Source of the DNA: Chloroflexota bacterium
Lineage (GTDB): Bacteria > Chloroflexota > Dehalococcoidia > Dehalococcoidales > UBA3254
Length of the DNA: 6,287 bases
NCBI GenBank assembly: GCA_017860765.1
Contig: JAGDMY010000164.1
Span: forward strand, 1-6,287
Direction: 5' to 3'
Under the pieces are notes generated by a model, which was not told where the DNA came from, made no database searches, and saw only the letters and a list, made by a program, of their open reading frames with translations. Positions 1-5,573 of this stretch are shown piece by piece (the first letter of the stretch is position 1; every line of letters begins with the position of its first letter). Made by a program: the position numbers and the translations under genes.

Positions 1-12
1 CGTTGTTTCGAA

Positions 13-42
13 ATACTATCACCCTCTGCCGGAGGTTGTCAA
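13..42 (-). promoter_or_regulatory. Leftward sigma70-type promoter, back to back with the degV promoter
   Basis: Read on the minus strand, a perfect TTGACA (37-42) is followed after 18 bases by TAGTAT (13-18), which matches the TATAAT consensus at four of six positions. It would start transcription near position 6 and serve a gene lying left of the window, which cannot be seen. Its -35 box lies only 15 bases from the -35 box of the rightward promoter, so the two form a divergent pair that could share a regulator. The call rests on consensus match only. Confidence 0.5.
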
Positions 43-57
43 TATGGCAAAGGGGTA

Positions 58-86
58 TTGATGGCCCAGGGGAGAAGGGATATAAT
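58..86 (+). promoter_or_regulatory. Rightward sigma70-type promoter for the degV-family gene
   Basis: TTGATG (58-63, four of six matches to TTGACA) is followed by an exact 17-base spacer and a perfect TATAAT (81-86). Transcription would begin near 93, giving a leader of roughly 145 bases before the DegV start at 239. I found no riboswitch, T-box or convincing upstream ORF in that leader. It is mostly A+T-rich and ends in a good Shine-Dalgarno sequence (AAGGAG, 227-232). Confidence 0.55.
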
Positions 87-238
87 CAGATACATCTCAA
101 GTTCCTTTAGATATAAACACCGGTCTCCAGCGTACATCATTCGCCATATCGCGAGTCAATTTTATAAATGTTTCGGGTTAATTACATATTTCGCTAACGG
201 GGTCAGAAAAAATTAAGCTACGTAAAAAGGAGATAGCG

Positions 239-1093
239 ATGGCAAAAGTGGGGATTATAACGGACACCACTAACTGTTTACCACCGGAGTTAATCAGGGA
301 ATTTGAAATTAGAATAGCGCCAATGACCTATACTATGGAGGGAAAAACATACCGTGACGGAGTAGATATAACCCGTGATGATTTTTATAAGATTTTCAAA
401 AATCTCACCCAACCTACCTACACCACAGGCGTCACCATCAAGGATTTTCTGGAAGCTTTCAGGAAAACGGGAGAGACTACCAGCGATATTCTGGCGATTG
501 TCATCTCAGGCGGCTTAAGCGCAACTTACAAGGCAGCCCTTTCGGCTAAGGAACTTATGCAGAGCGAAGCTCCTGGCATCAAAATCGAAGTGCTGGACTC
601 GCGCACAGTCCTGGGCGCGTTGGGATTCATAGTCCTGGAGGCAGCCAGAGGAGCTAAAGCCGGGATGGACCTCAACCAGGTCTTGGAGATAGCCAAAAAC
701 ATGATGCCCCGCGTCCGCTGGATGTTCATGGTGGAAAGCCTGAAATATTTAATAAAATGCGGACGGGCCCCTAAAGTCGGCGGCTGGGTCGGGGAAATGC
801 TCAATGTAAAACCAATCCTGGGCATGTCCGGTCCTGCGGGGGTGGTCCAGCCTATAGAAAGGATAAGAGGGAGAGACAAAGCCATAGTGCGCATGATCGA
901 ACTCGCGAAGAAAGATATCGGCGAAAAGCCAGCCCACCTTATCATTCACTTCGCCGAAATGGCTGAGGAAGGGGAAAAACTTAAAAAATTGATCGTCCCG
1001 CAGATCAAAAGCGTCGAAGTCTATGTTTCCGAGTTCACGCCCATAATGATGCTCAGCACAGGCCCGGTTTTAGGGTTGTCGTATTACGTTTAA
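239..1093 (+). CDS. DegV family fatty-acid-binding protein
   Basis: DegV proteins are soluble cytoplasmic lipid carriers. Members called FakB hold one fatty acid and present it to the kinase FakA for phosphorylation and use in phospholipids. The 284 residues match the usual family length. Family landmarks seen are ITDTT near residues 7-11, YRDGVDI at 38-44, the ISGGLSATY segment at 89-97, SLKYLIKCGRA at about 167-177 followed by a stretch resembling the LNVKPIL motif, and a C-terminal GPVLGLSYY. The usual TSQP-like loop before the DF pair is TTGVT here (62-66). The start is secure, with AAGGAG six bases upstream of the ATG. No FakA kinase gene is adjacent, so fatty-acid transfer is inferred from the family. 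The following gene is 140 bases away and probably has its own promoter. Confidence 0.9.
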   Translation: MAKVGIITDTTNCLPPELIREFEIRIAPMTYTMEGKTYRDGVDITRDDFYKIFKNLTQPTYTTGVTIKDFLEAFRKTGETTSDILAIVISGGLSATYKAALSAKELMQSEAPGIKIEVLDSRTVLGALGFIVLEAARGAKAGMDLNQVLEIAKNMMPRVRWMFMVESLKYLIKCGRAPKVGGWVGEMLNVKPILGMSGPAGVVQPIERIRGRDKAIVRMIELAKKDIGEKPAHLIIHFAEMAEEGEKLKKLIVPQIKSVEVYVSEFTPIMMLSTGPVLGLSYYV

Positions 1094-1111
1094 AGCAGGA
1101 TTCACCTCGAG

Positions 1112-1140
1112 CTTACTGGCGTAGAAGTGCGCAATATAAT
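1112..1140 (+). promoter_or_regulatory. Candidate promoter for the PPDK gene
   Basis: A perfect TATAAT lies at 1135-1140. The best -35 at a 17-base spacer is CTTACT (1112-1117), which matches the consensus at only three positions. Transcription would start near 1147, leaving a leader of about 87 bases. The octamer TGCGCAAT (1128-1135) abuts the -10 box and recurs at 1189-1196, so it is a candidate operator. No terminator is visible after the DegV gene, so readthrough from upstream is also possible. Confidence 0.4.
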
Positions 1141-1147
1141 ATAAAGA

Positions 1148-1215
1148 GAGAATTATTTAGCAGCAGGTTTAGTTTTCCATTGAGAAGATGCGCAATTCTC
1201 CCCGTTGTTAACCTG
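1148..1215 (+). other. Interlocking inverted repeats in the PPDK leader (possible pseudoknot)
   Basis: Two inverted repeats interleave. GAGAATT (1148-1154) can pair with AATTCTC (1194-1200), and CAGGTT (1164-1169) can pair with AACCTG (1210-1215), the latter extendable by one G-U and one A-U pair. Their order, 1-2-1'-2', is that of an H-type pseudoknot, and the last strand ends five bases before the GGAGGG ribosome site (1221-1226). The pairing can be seen directly. Any regulatory role is inference, and no known riboswitch class was recognised. Confidence 0.3.
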
Positions 1216-1233
1216 TTATTGGAGGGATAAATT

Positions 1234-3486
1234 ATGAACTACATATATCCCTTGGATGGAGAATTCGAGGACCGGTCCGAATTAGGCAATAAAGGCGCCA
1301 ATCTGGTTAAAATGACACGCCTGGGACTGCCAGTTCCCCCTGGCTTTGTGGTCACAATTTCGGCCTACAAGAATTGGCGGGAGAGCGGAATTCTTCCTGA
1401 GGAAGCTATTGGATCGGCCTTAAGCTCGCTGGAAAAGAAGGTCGGCAGAAAACTCGGGGCCGGTCTTGAGGTCTCGGTACGCTCTTCAGCTCCCATCTCT
1501 ATGCCTGGCATGATGGATACGGTCCTCAATATCGGAGATATCGGGCAGGTCAGGGCCGCTGTAATCCGCATATTTGAATCCTGGGATAATATGCGGGCCG
1601 CTGAATACCGGCGCCTCAATAAAATCTCAGCCACGCTGGGGACCGCAGCTATTGTTCAGGCGATGGTGTACGGTAATAAAGACGGAAAGTCAGGTACAGG
1701 GGTAGCCTTCACCAGAAATCCCAGTACTGGAGATAAAGAACTATATGGGGAGTATTTAGTGCAGGCCCAGGGGGAGGACATTGTTTCCGGGGAACGCACG
1801 CCAGCGCCGATAGCCAGTTTAAAGCAGCTTATGCCCGAAATTTACCGTGAACTGGAAGAGGTTGCCTCGAAGTTGGAAAATTACTTCTGCGACATGGAGG
1901 ACATCGAATTTACAGTTGAATCTGGCAAACTCTATATGCTTCAAACAAGGTCCGGGAAGAGGACCGGCGTTGCGGCCATAAAAATAGCCCTCGATATGAT
2001 AAAAGATAGGTTGATTACTCCGGAAGAGGCGATTATGCGGATTACCGCGGACGATATCAGCGGGCTTCTGCATAAGCAAATTGAATCCTCCAAAGGCTGT
2101 CCGGTCCTGCTGAAAGGCCTTAATGCTGCGCCCGGGGCGGCGTGCGGCCGGGTGGTTTTTGATGTTGAGAGGGCGGTAAACCTGTCCAGAAAAGGCATCG
2201 CCGTAATCCTGGTGCGCCCTGAGACCAGTCCTGACGATATCCAGGGGATTGCCGCAGCCGCGGGCGTCCTGACTCAGCGGGGCGGGTTGACTTCCCACGC
2301 GGCCGTAGTTACCAGGGCTATGGGGAAGCCCTGCATCTGCGGAGCGGAAAGCCTCAACATCGACCTGCCAGCCAGAAGTTCAACCGTCGACGGGATGACT
2401 ATCAAAGAAGGTGATGAAATCACTATCGATGGCACTACCGGAGATATTTACCTGGGCTTGCTGCCGCTGGTGGATGCGAAGCTTAGCAGCGAACTTAAAG
2501 ATATGATCGAGATTGCCGATGGTTTTAAACGTTTGGGGGTCAGGGCCAACGCCGATACGCCCCAGATGATTGCCCGTGCCAAAATGTTCGGCGCCGAGGG
2601 GATCGGCCTTTGCCGGACCGAACGCATGTTCAACGCCCCCGAACGTCTAACCGCTATACGTGAATTCATACTGGCGGAAGACCCGGTCAGGCGAACTCAA
2701 GCGATCGAACGCCTCAGCGCAATACAGACCGAGGATTTTATGGCACTCTTCGAAGAATTACAGGGTCTGCCAATTATTATCCGCCTTCTGGACTTGCCAT
2801 TGCACGAATTCTTGCCCCCGGAGCACGAGGTAACTGACCCGGCAGTGAGGCGCAGAATAGCCGATCTCAAAGAGACCAATCCAATGCTGGGGCACAGAGG
2901 AGTGAGACTGGCGGTGACCACGCCCGACATCTATAAAATGCAGATTGCGGCCATTGCCAAGGCCCTGGCCAAAGTCCCTGCGAATGTCTCAATTATGGTA
3001 CCCCAGGTTATCACTTCTCAGGAGGCACTAAAGGTGAGAGACCTGCTCAAGGGTGCCAAACTCAAGTTCGGCGTTATGATGGAAACGGTCAGGGCCTGCC
3101 TGCGGGCGGGACGCCTGGCCAGGGAAACCGATTTCCTATCCTTCGGGACCAATGACCTCACACAGGCTGTTTTTTCCTTCAGCCGGGAGGATGCCGAAAA
3201 GGAGTTTCTTTCCACCTATCTGGAAGTTGGGATCCTGCAGGACAACCCCTTCGAGGTGCTGGATGTTAAGGGCGTCGGGAGGCTGATGGAAACTGCCATT
3301 TTTTGGGCGCGGCGGGCCAAGAAGGAGATAGAAATCGGCGTTTGCGGGGAGCAGGCCGGGGAACCGCGCTCGATCCGCTACCTGCACGGGATTGGTGTCG
3401 ATTATATTAGCTGCAGCCCCTACCGAATACCGATTGCCAAGCTCGTCGCGGCTCAGAGCGCTATCCGGGCCAGGTCTGGCGTATAG
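1234..3486 (+). CDS. ppdK: Pyruvate, phosphate dikinase, compact form
   Basis: PPDK reversibly converts pyruvate, ATP and phosphate into PEP, AMP and pyrophosphate in the cytoplasm. All three domains are present. The N-terminal ATP-grasp domain has K20 in the NKGANL motif, R83 in VSVRSSAP, MPGMMDT at 90-96, and E225 and Q237 in the EFT...LQTR segment. The swivelling phosphohistidine domain has GGLTSHAAVV with H355. The C-terminal PEP/pyruvate barrel has R461, R517, E617, the FGTNDLTQ motif at 637-644 and catalytic C704. At 750 residues it is shorter than typical bacterial PPDK (about 870-900). Some 90 residues are missing just after the MMDT motif, where other PPDKs carry a helical subdomain, and further residues are missing in the C-terminal half. 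The usual CGEHGG is CGEQAG here. GGAGGG lies eight bases before the ATG. A PEP-synthesising or PEP-consuming direction cannot be told from sequence. Confidence 0.88.
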   Translation: MNYIYPLDGEFEDRSELGNKGANLVKMTRLGLPVPPGFVVTISAYKNWRESGILPEEAIGSALSSLEKKVGRKLGAGLEVSVRSSAPISMPGMMDTVLNIGDIGQVRAAVIRIFESWDNMRAAEYRRLNKISATLGTAAIVQAMVYGNKDGKSGTGVAFTRNPSTGDKELYGEYLVQAQGEDIVSGERTPAPIASLKQLMPEIYRELEEVASKLENYFCDMEDIEFTVESGKLYMLQTRSGKRTGVAAIKIALDMIKDRLITPEEAIMRITADDISGLLHKQIESSKGCPVLLKGLNAAPGAACGRVVFDVERAVNLSRKGIAVILVRPETSPDDIQGIAAAAGVLTQRGGLTSHAAVVTRAMGKPCICGAESLNIDLPARSSTVDGMTIKEGDEITIDGTTGDIYLGLLPLVDAKLSSELKDMIEIADGFKRLGVRANADTPQMIARAKMFGAEGIGLCRTERMFNAPERLTAIREFILAEDPVRRTQAIERLSAIQTEDFMALFEELQGLPIIIRLLDLPLHEFLPPEHEVTDPAVRRRIADLKETNPMLGHRGVRLAVTTPDIYKMQIAAIAKALAKVPANVSIMVPQVITSQEALKVRDLLKGAKLKFGVMMETVRACLRAGRLARETDFLSFGTNDLTQAVFSFSREDAEKEFLSTYLEVGILQDNPFEVLDVKGVGRLMETAIFWARRAKKEIEIGVCGEQAGEPRSIRYLHGIGVDYISCSPYRIPIAKLVAAQSAIRARSGV

Positions 3487-3497
3487 GTGTGAGCTGG

Positions 3498-4004
3498 ATG
3501 GAGCCGTTAACCACTGCCTTAAAACTACGAGATGCCCGGCCAAATGAGATAGAAGAAGTATCGCAACTGCTGGTCCTGGCCTATCAGCAATATCAAAAAT
3601 TTCTATCTCCCGAAAGATGGGACTGGTACCGCAGCAACATCTTGGACGTAAAGGGCCGCATGGCAGATTCCGACCTCATCGTGGCCGAAGTGAAGGATAA
3701 GATTGTGGGTGCAGTCACCCTCTACCCTCATGGGCCGGACCAGGGGTGGCCGGAAGGCTGGGCCGGTATTCGTTTACTGGCTGTTCACCCCGATTACAGG
3801 GGACATGGCATTGGACGGGCTCTCATGGAAGAGTGCCTCAGCCGCTGCCGGAAATCAGGCAAGCAGACCATAGGTTTGCACACCACAGAACTTATGGAAG
3901 TCGCCCGCGCTATGTATGAGAGAATGGGATTCAGGCGTGCGCCGGAGTTCGATTTTCATCCTGACCCCGAGAGCGTGGTATTTGCCTACCGTCTCGATCT
4001 ATGA
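3498..4004 (+). CDS. GNAT family N-acetyltransferase
   Basis: This is a soluble acetyl-CoA-dependent acyltransferase of unknown substrate. From the ATG at 3498 it has 168 residues, normal for a single GNAT domain. The N-terminal LKLRDARPNEIEEV segment is the usual first strand and helix. The acetyl-CoA pyrophosphate loop RGHGIG is at residues 101-106, preceded by the LLAVHPDY strand, and the ARAMYERMGF segment is the typical C-terminal helix. An alternative GTG at 3489 would add three residues. The ATG is preferred because AGGTG (3485-3489) lies eight bases before it. The gene begins within about a dozen bases of the PPDK stop with no promoter between, so it is probably cotranscribed and translationally coupled. 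A role in modifying PPDK is conceivable but nothing in the sequence shows it. Confidence 0.85.
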   Translation: MEPLTTALKLRDARPNEIEEVSQLLVLAYQQYQKFLSPERWDWYRSNILDVKGRMADSDLIVAEVKDKIVGAVTLYPHGPDQGWPEGWAGIRLLAVHPDYRGHGIGRALMEECLSRCRKSGKQTIGLHTTELMEVARAMYERMGFRRAPEFDFHPDPESVVFAYRLDL

Positions 4005-4043
4005 GAGCAGGCGCAGAAAAGGTCCTCCCCCCGCCCAAGCCAA

Positions 4044-4274
4044 ATGCTGCAACATCCCTACGACCTTCTGGTTTCAGGCACTGAAGTCAAATTCCCTCCC
4101 GAAGTGGGTCTGGTGAGGACCCCCGTTTTATTCGCTGCTGATTGGTCCAGTGCTACCCAGATAGCCCAGAACCTGGTGGCGTTGCATCAAAAATATAGGA
4201 TCGCCCAAAATGCCTGGGTAAATCTATCTCAGGCGGAAAGGGCCCAGGTAGAAAAATTACCTGACCAGGAGTAG
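4044..4274 (+). CDS. Hypothetical protein of 76 residues
   Basis: I do not recognise this protein. It has no signal peptide or membrane segment. Its first third is rich in Pro and Val, and from about residue 35 it looks helical (ATQIAQNLVALHQKY, then AWVNLSQAERAQVEKL), with balanced charge that looks protein-like rather than random. It lies in the same frame as the GNAT gene, 13 sense codons beyond that gene's TGA. The ATG at 4044 is the only standard start available, and no Shine-Dalgarno sequence stands at proper distance: the nearest purine run (4017-4022) is over 20 bases away. It could be a weakly translated third gene of the PPDK operon or a remnant of a longer gene. Confidence 0.5.
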   Translation: MLQHPYDLLVSGTEVKFPPEVGLVRTPVLFAADWSSATQIAQNLVALHQKYRIAQNAWVNLSQAERAQVEKLPDQE

Positions 4275-4275
4275 G

Positions 4276-4304
4276 AAGTATTTTTTCGAGCACTGGTGTA
4301 TAAT
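4276..4304 (+). promoter_or_regulatory. Candidate promoter for the small membrane protein gene
   Basis: A perfect TATAAT lies at 4299-4304, but no good -35 box exists at 16-18 bases (AAGTAT at 4276-4281 for a 17-base spacer). If used, transcription would start around 4311, only a few bases from the ATG at 4314, giving an almost leaderless message. The -10 match alone supports this call. Confidence 0.3.
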
Positions 4305-4313
4305 ATCAGGACT

Positions 4314-4403
4314 ATGGACAGGCATAATAATAAATCAGCCACAATGTATGATTCCGGAGGCTGGTTCCTCGTCTTTATGTTCTTTGGAGTCGCAATTATT
4401 TGA
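4314..4403 (+). pseudogene. N-terminal fragment of the membrane protein gene, out of frame with the rest
   Basis: From ATG 4314 (or the in-frame ATG 4344) this frame encodes a short hydrophilic start and then the hydrophobic stretch GGWFLVFMFFGVAII before stopping at TGA 4401-4403. The following ORF in the -1 frame begins at once with ILFLALRL, which completes a membrane helix of about 22 residues. One extra T in the TTT run at 4399-4401 would join both parts into a single protein of about 141 residues from ATG 4344 or 151 from ATG 4314. I therefore read this as the detached 5' end of the next gene, broken by a one-base deletion or by a homopolymer sequencing error. Confidence 0.6.
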
Positions 4404-4762
4404 TATTATTCCTGGCCTTACGCCTCCAGCACATCAATATCAGCATCAAGAGAAAGCTGGTATACACAGTCATAATTACGGCATTTGGTTTAATAATCGA
4501 TTGGCTATATTATGAACTCGCCTGGGGGACTGCGGTTTTTGGGGGGTTGAGAATGCCCACATTATTTCCCAGGCCGGGGACTCAACCGGGTTTAGAGATA
4601 GCTACAATAGTGGTGCCGATGATATTGATAGGCATCGTAAATTATTTCGCTTCTCGACTGCACCTGCATTTGAATAGGAAAGATGGGCTGATAGTTGGTG
4701 GAATGATGGCGGTCCTTACGGCACCCTGGCTAATCGTGGCGTTCGTGTTGCTAAAGTGGTGA
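4400..4762 (+). CDS. Small integral membrane protein, probably missing its N-terminus by frameshift
   Basis: I do not recognise a named family. From TTG 4400 the ORF has 120 residues with three clear membrane segments at about 20-38, 67-84 and 96-117, separated by a basic patch (KRK near 17-19) and a Pro/Gly-rich loop at 53-64. The TTG overlaps the TGA of the upstream fragment, has no ribosome site of its own and cuts a membrane helix in half, so it is unlikely to be the natural start. Joined to the upstream fragment it would be a four-helix protein. Programmed -1 slippage is not supported, because the codons before the stop (GCA ATT ATT) do not form a slippery heptamer and the P-site tRNA could not re-pair. 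No enzymatic motif is visible. Confidence 0.6.
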   Translation: MILFLALRLQHINISIKRKLVYTVIITAFGLIIDWLYYELAWGTAVFGGLRMPTLFPRPGTQPGLEIATIVVPMILIGIVNYFASRLHLHLNRKDGLIVGGMMAVLTAPWLIVAFVLLKW

Positions 4763-4786
4763 ACCACATTTTAACGGAAAATCCAG

Positions 4787-4805
4787 AGGGTATTATCAGG
4801 GTATT
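4787..4805 (+). repeat. Tandem direct repeat AGGGTATT overlapping the dodecin promoter
   Basis: Two perfect copies of AGGGTATT (4787-4794 and 4798-4805) are separated by ATC, a period of 11 bases or one helical turn. The second copy touches the first base of the -35 hexamer. Same-face direct repeats of this spacing next to a -35 box are typical of OmpR/PhoB-type response-regulator sites. The repeat can be seen directly, but the regulator is inferred and none is encoded in the window. Confidence 0.45.
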
Positions 4806-4833
4806 TGACAAATCCTTCTGGCGGGGTTAAACT
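4805..4833 (+). promoter_or_regulatory. Strong sigma70-type promoter for the dodecin pair
   Basis: A perfect TTGACA (4805-4810) is followed by a 17-base spacer and TAAACT (4828-4833, four of six matches). Transcription would start near 4840 and leave a leader of about 60 bases before the first dodecin-like gene. The direct repeat ending at 4805 suggests that access to the -35 box is regulated. Confidence 0.65.
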
Positions 4834-4898
4834 CAAAATCTGCCTACCTTTTTATTAAAAAACTGTATCAATCATAAAATTGCAACTAAGGGGAATAT

Positions 4899-5180
4899 AT
4901 GACCGAAAGTAGCTATAAAATAATCACTGTGATCGGCAAAAGTCCGGACTCCTGGGAGAAAGCGGCTAAGGCGGCAGTTGAACAGGCTGCTAAAAGCCTG
5001 AGAGACGTCCGCATCGCCGAAATTGTAGAGTTGGATATGCAAATTAAAAAGGACAGGATCGTGGCTTACCGGGCAAAAGTTAATTTATCTTTCCGGATTG
5101 AAAAAGGAGATGAACAACTTTTTCACAAAGAGCCACACAGCTGGTTTCTGGAGAAAGAACACTCATCGTTAGATGGCTGA
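4899..5180 (+). CDS. Dodecin-like protein, Trp-less type, with C-terminal tail
   Basis: Dodecins are small cytoplasmic proteins that assemble into hollow dodecamers and buffer flavins or, in one subgroup, bind calcium. The family pattern is clear: YKIITVIGKSPDSWEKAA at 6-23, the AVEQAAKSL helix at 26-34, then RIAEIVELDM and YRAKVNLSFR strands. Classical flavin-binding dodecins have Trp in an R-W-F-E motif and Gln in Y-Q-V. Here those places hold I39 and R58, so ordinary flavin sandwiching is unlikely. The pattern resembles the mycobacterial calcium dodecin Rv0379 as I remember it. The protein is 93 residues against about 70 for the family, because of a polar tail from about residue 69 to 93. 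AAGGGG lies five bases before the ATG. The next gene is a paralogue 61 bases downstream. Confidence 0.85.
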   Translation: MTESSYKIITVIGKSPDSWEKAAKAAVEQAAKSLRDVRIAEIVELDMQIKKDRIVAYRAKVNLSFRIEKGDEQLFHKEPHSWFLEKEHSSLDG

Positions 5181-5241
5181 GGGGATAAATTTGCGGCTGA
5201 TACTCTTATAACAGAGTGAAATAGAAGACAGGAGAGCGTCG

Positions 5242-5487
5242 ATGGCTAGAAAGTTGGCAAAAACTGATAGTGAGAGCACCTACAATGTTATTACTTTAAT
5301 TGGAACCAGCACCGAATCCTGGGAGAGAGCAGCGGCGGCAGCTGTAGAGCAAGCCGCGAAGACGCTGAAGGACCTGCGCATAGCCGAGATCGAAGAACTG
5401 GATATGCATCTTAAGGACGGTAAAATTCTGGCCTACCGGGCTAAAGTAAGGCTCTCTTTCAGATACCATGAAAAAGAAGAAGAATAA
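5242..5487 (+). CDS. Dodecin-like protein, Trp-less type, second copy
   Basis: This paralogue shares about 43 of 63 aligned residues with the preceding protein, so the pair arose by tandem duplication followed by substantial divergence. The dodecin core runs from Y14 to about R74, with SWE at 26-28 and the AAVEQAAKTL helix at 33-42. The flavin-stacking Trp and the Gln of classical dodecins are again replaced, by I47 and R66. It has a basic, polar N-terminal extension of about 13 residues and a short acidic end (EKEEE) instead of the long tail of the first copy. AGGAG (5230-5234) lies seven bases before the ATG. No separate promoter is convincing in the 61-base gap, so the two are probably cotranscribed and end at the shared terminator. 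Mixed dodecamers of both paralogues are possible but not shown. Confidence 0.86.
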   Translation: MARKLAKTDSESTYNVITLIGTSTESWERAAAAAVEQAAKTLKDLRIAEIEELDMHLKDGKILAYRAKVRLSFRYHEKEEE

Positions 5488-5573
5488 AAAAATAGCGCCA
5501 GGAAAGGTGAAGTATTAGCACCCCGCGTGATAGTACAGCGGTAAGATTTTTAACACCGGAAAAATACAAACCA
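5488..5573 (+). other. Untranslated stretch between the dodecin stop and the terminator
   Basis: These 86 bases hold no ORF of note. They contain short possible hairpins (GGTG at 5506-5509 with CACC at 5519-5522, and CGGT with ACCG around 5539-5557) and a segment superficially like a tRNA D-arm near 5528-5545. No cloverleaf can be folded. This is most likely the 3' untranslated end of the dodecin message. Confidence 0.35.

Noticed and set aside
1819..2298. Long minus-strand ORF opposite the PPDK gene (159 residues)
   Set aside because: It is antisense to conserved PPDK motifs, has no recognisable domain and no ribosome site, and is best explained as a shadow of a long coding gene. The same applies to the minus-strand ORF at 526-945 inside the DegV gene.
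4002..4004. GNAT stop TGA as a selenocysteine codon
   Set aside because: The GNAT domain is complete at the stop, no catalytic Cys/Sec is expected there, and no SECIS-like hairpin is visible just downstream.
4395..4403. Programmed -1 ribosomal frameshifting joining the two parts of the membrane protein
   Set aside because: The codons before the stop do not form an X XXY YYZ heptamer, the P-site ATT cannot re-pair in the -1 frame, and no strong downstream stem is evident. Mutation or sequencing error is simpler.
5101..5172. Mini-ORF of 20 residues from ATG 5110 inside the first dodecin gene, preceded by AAAAAGGAG
   Set aside because: The purine run is only one base from the ATG, too close for initiation, and the peptide overlaps the tail of a well-supported gene in another frame.
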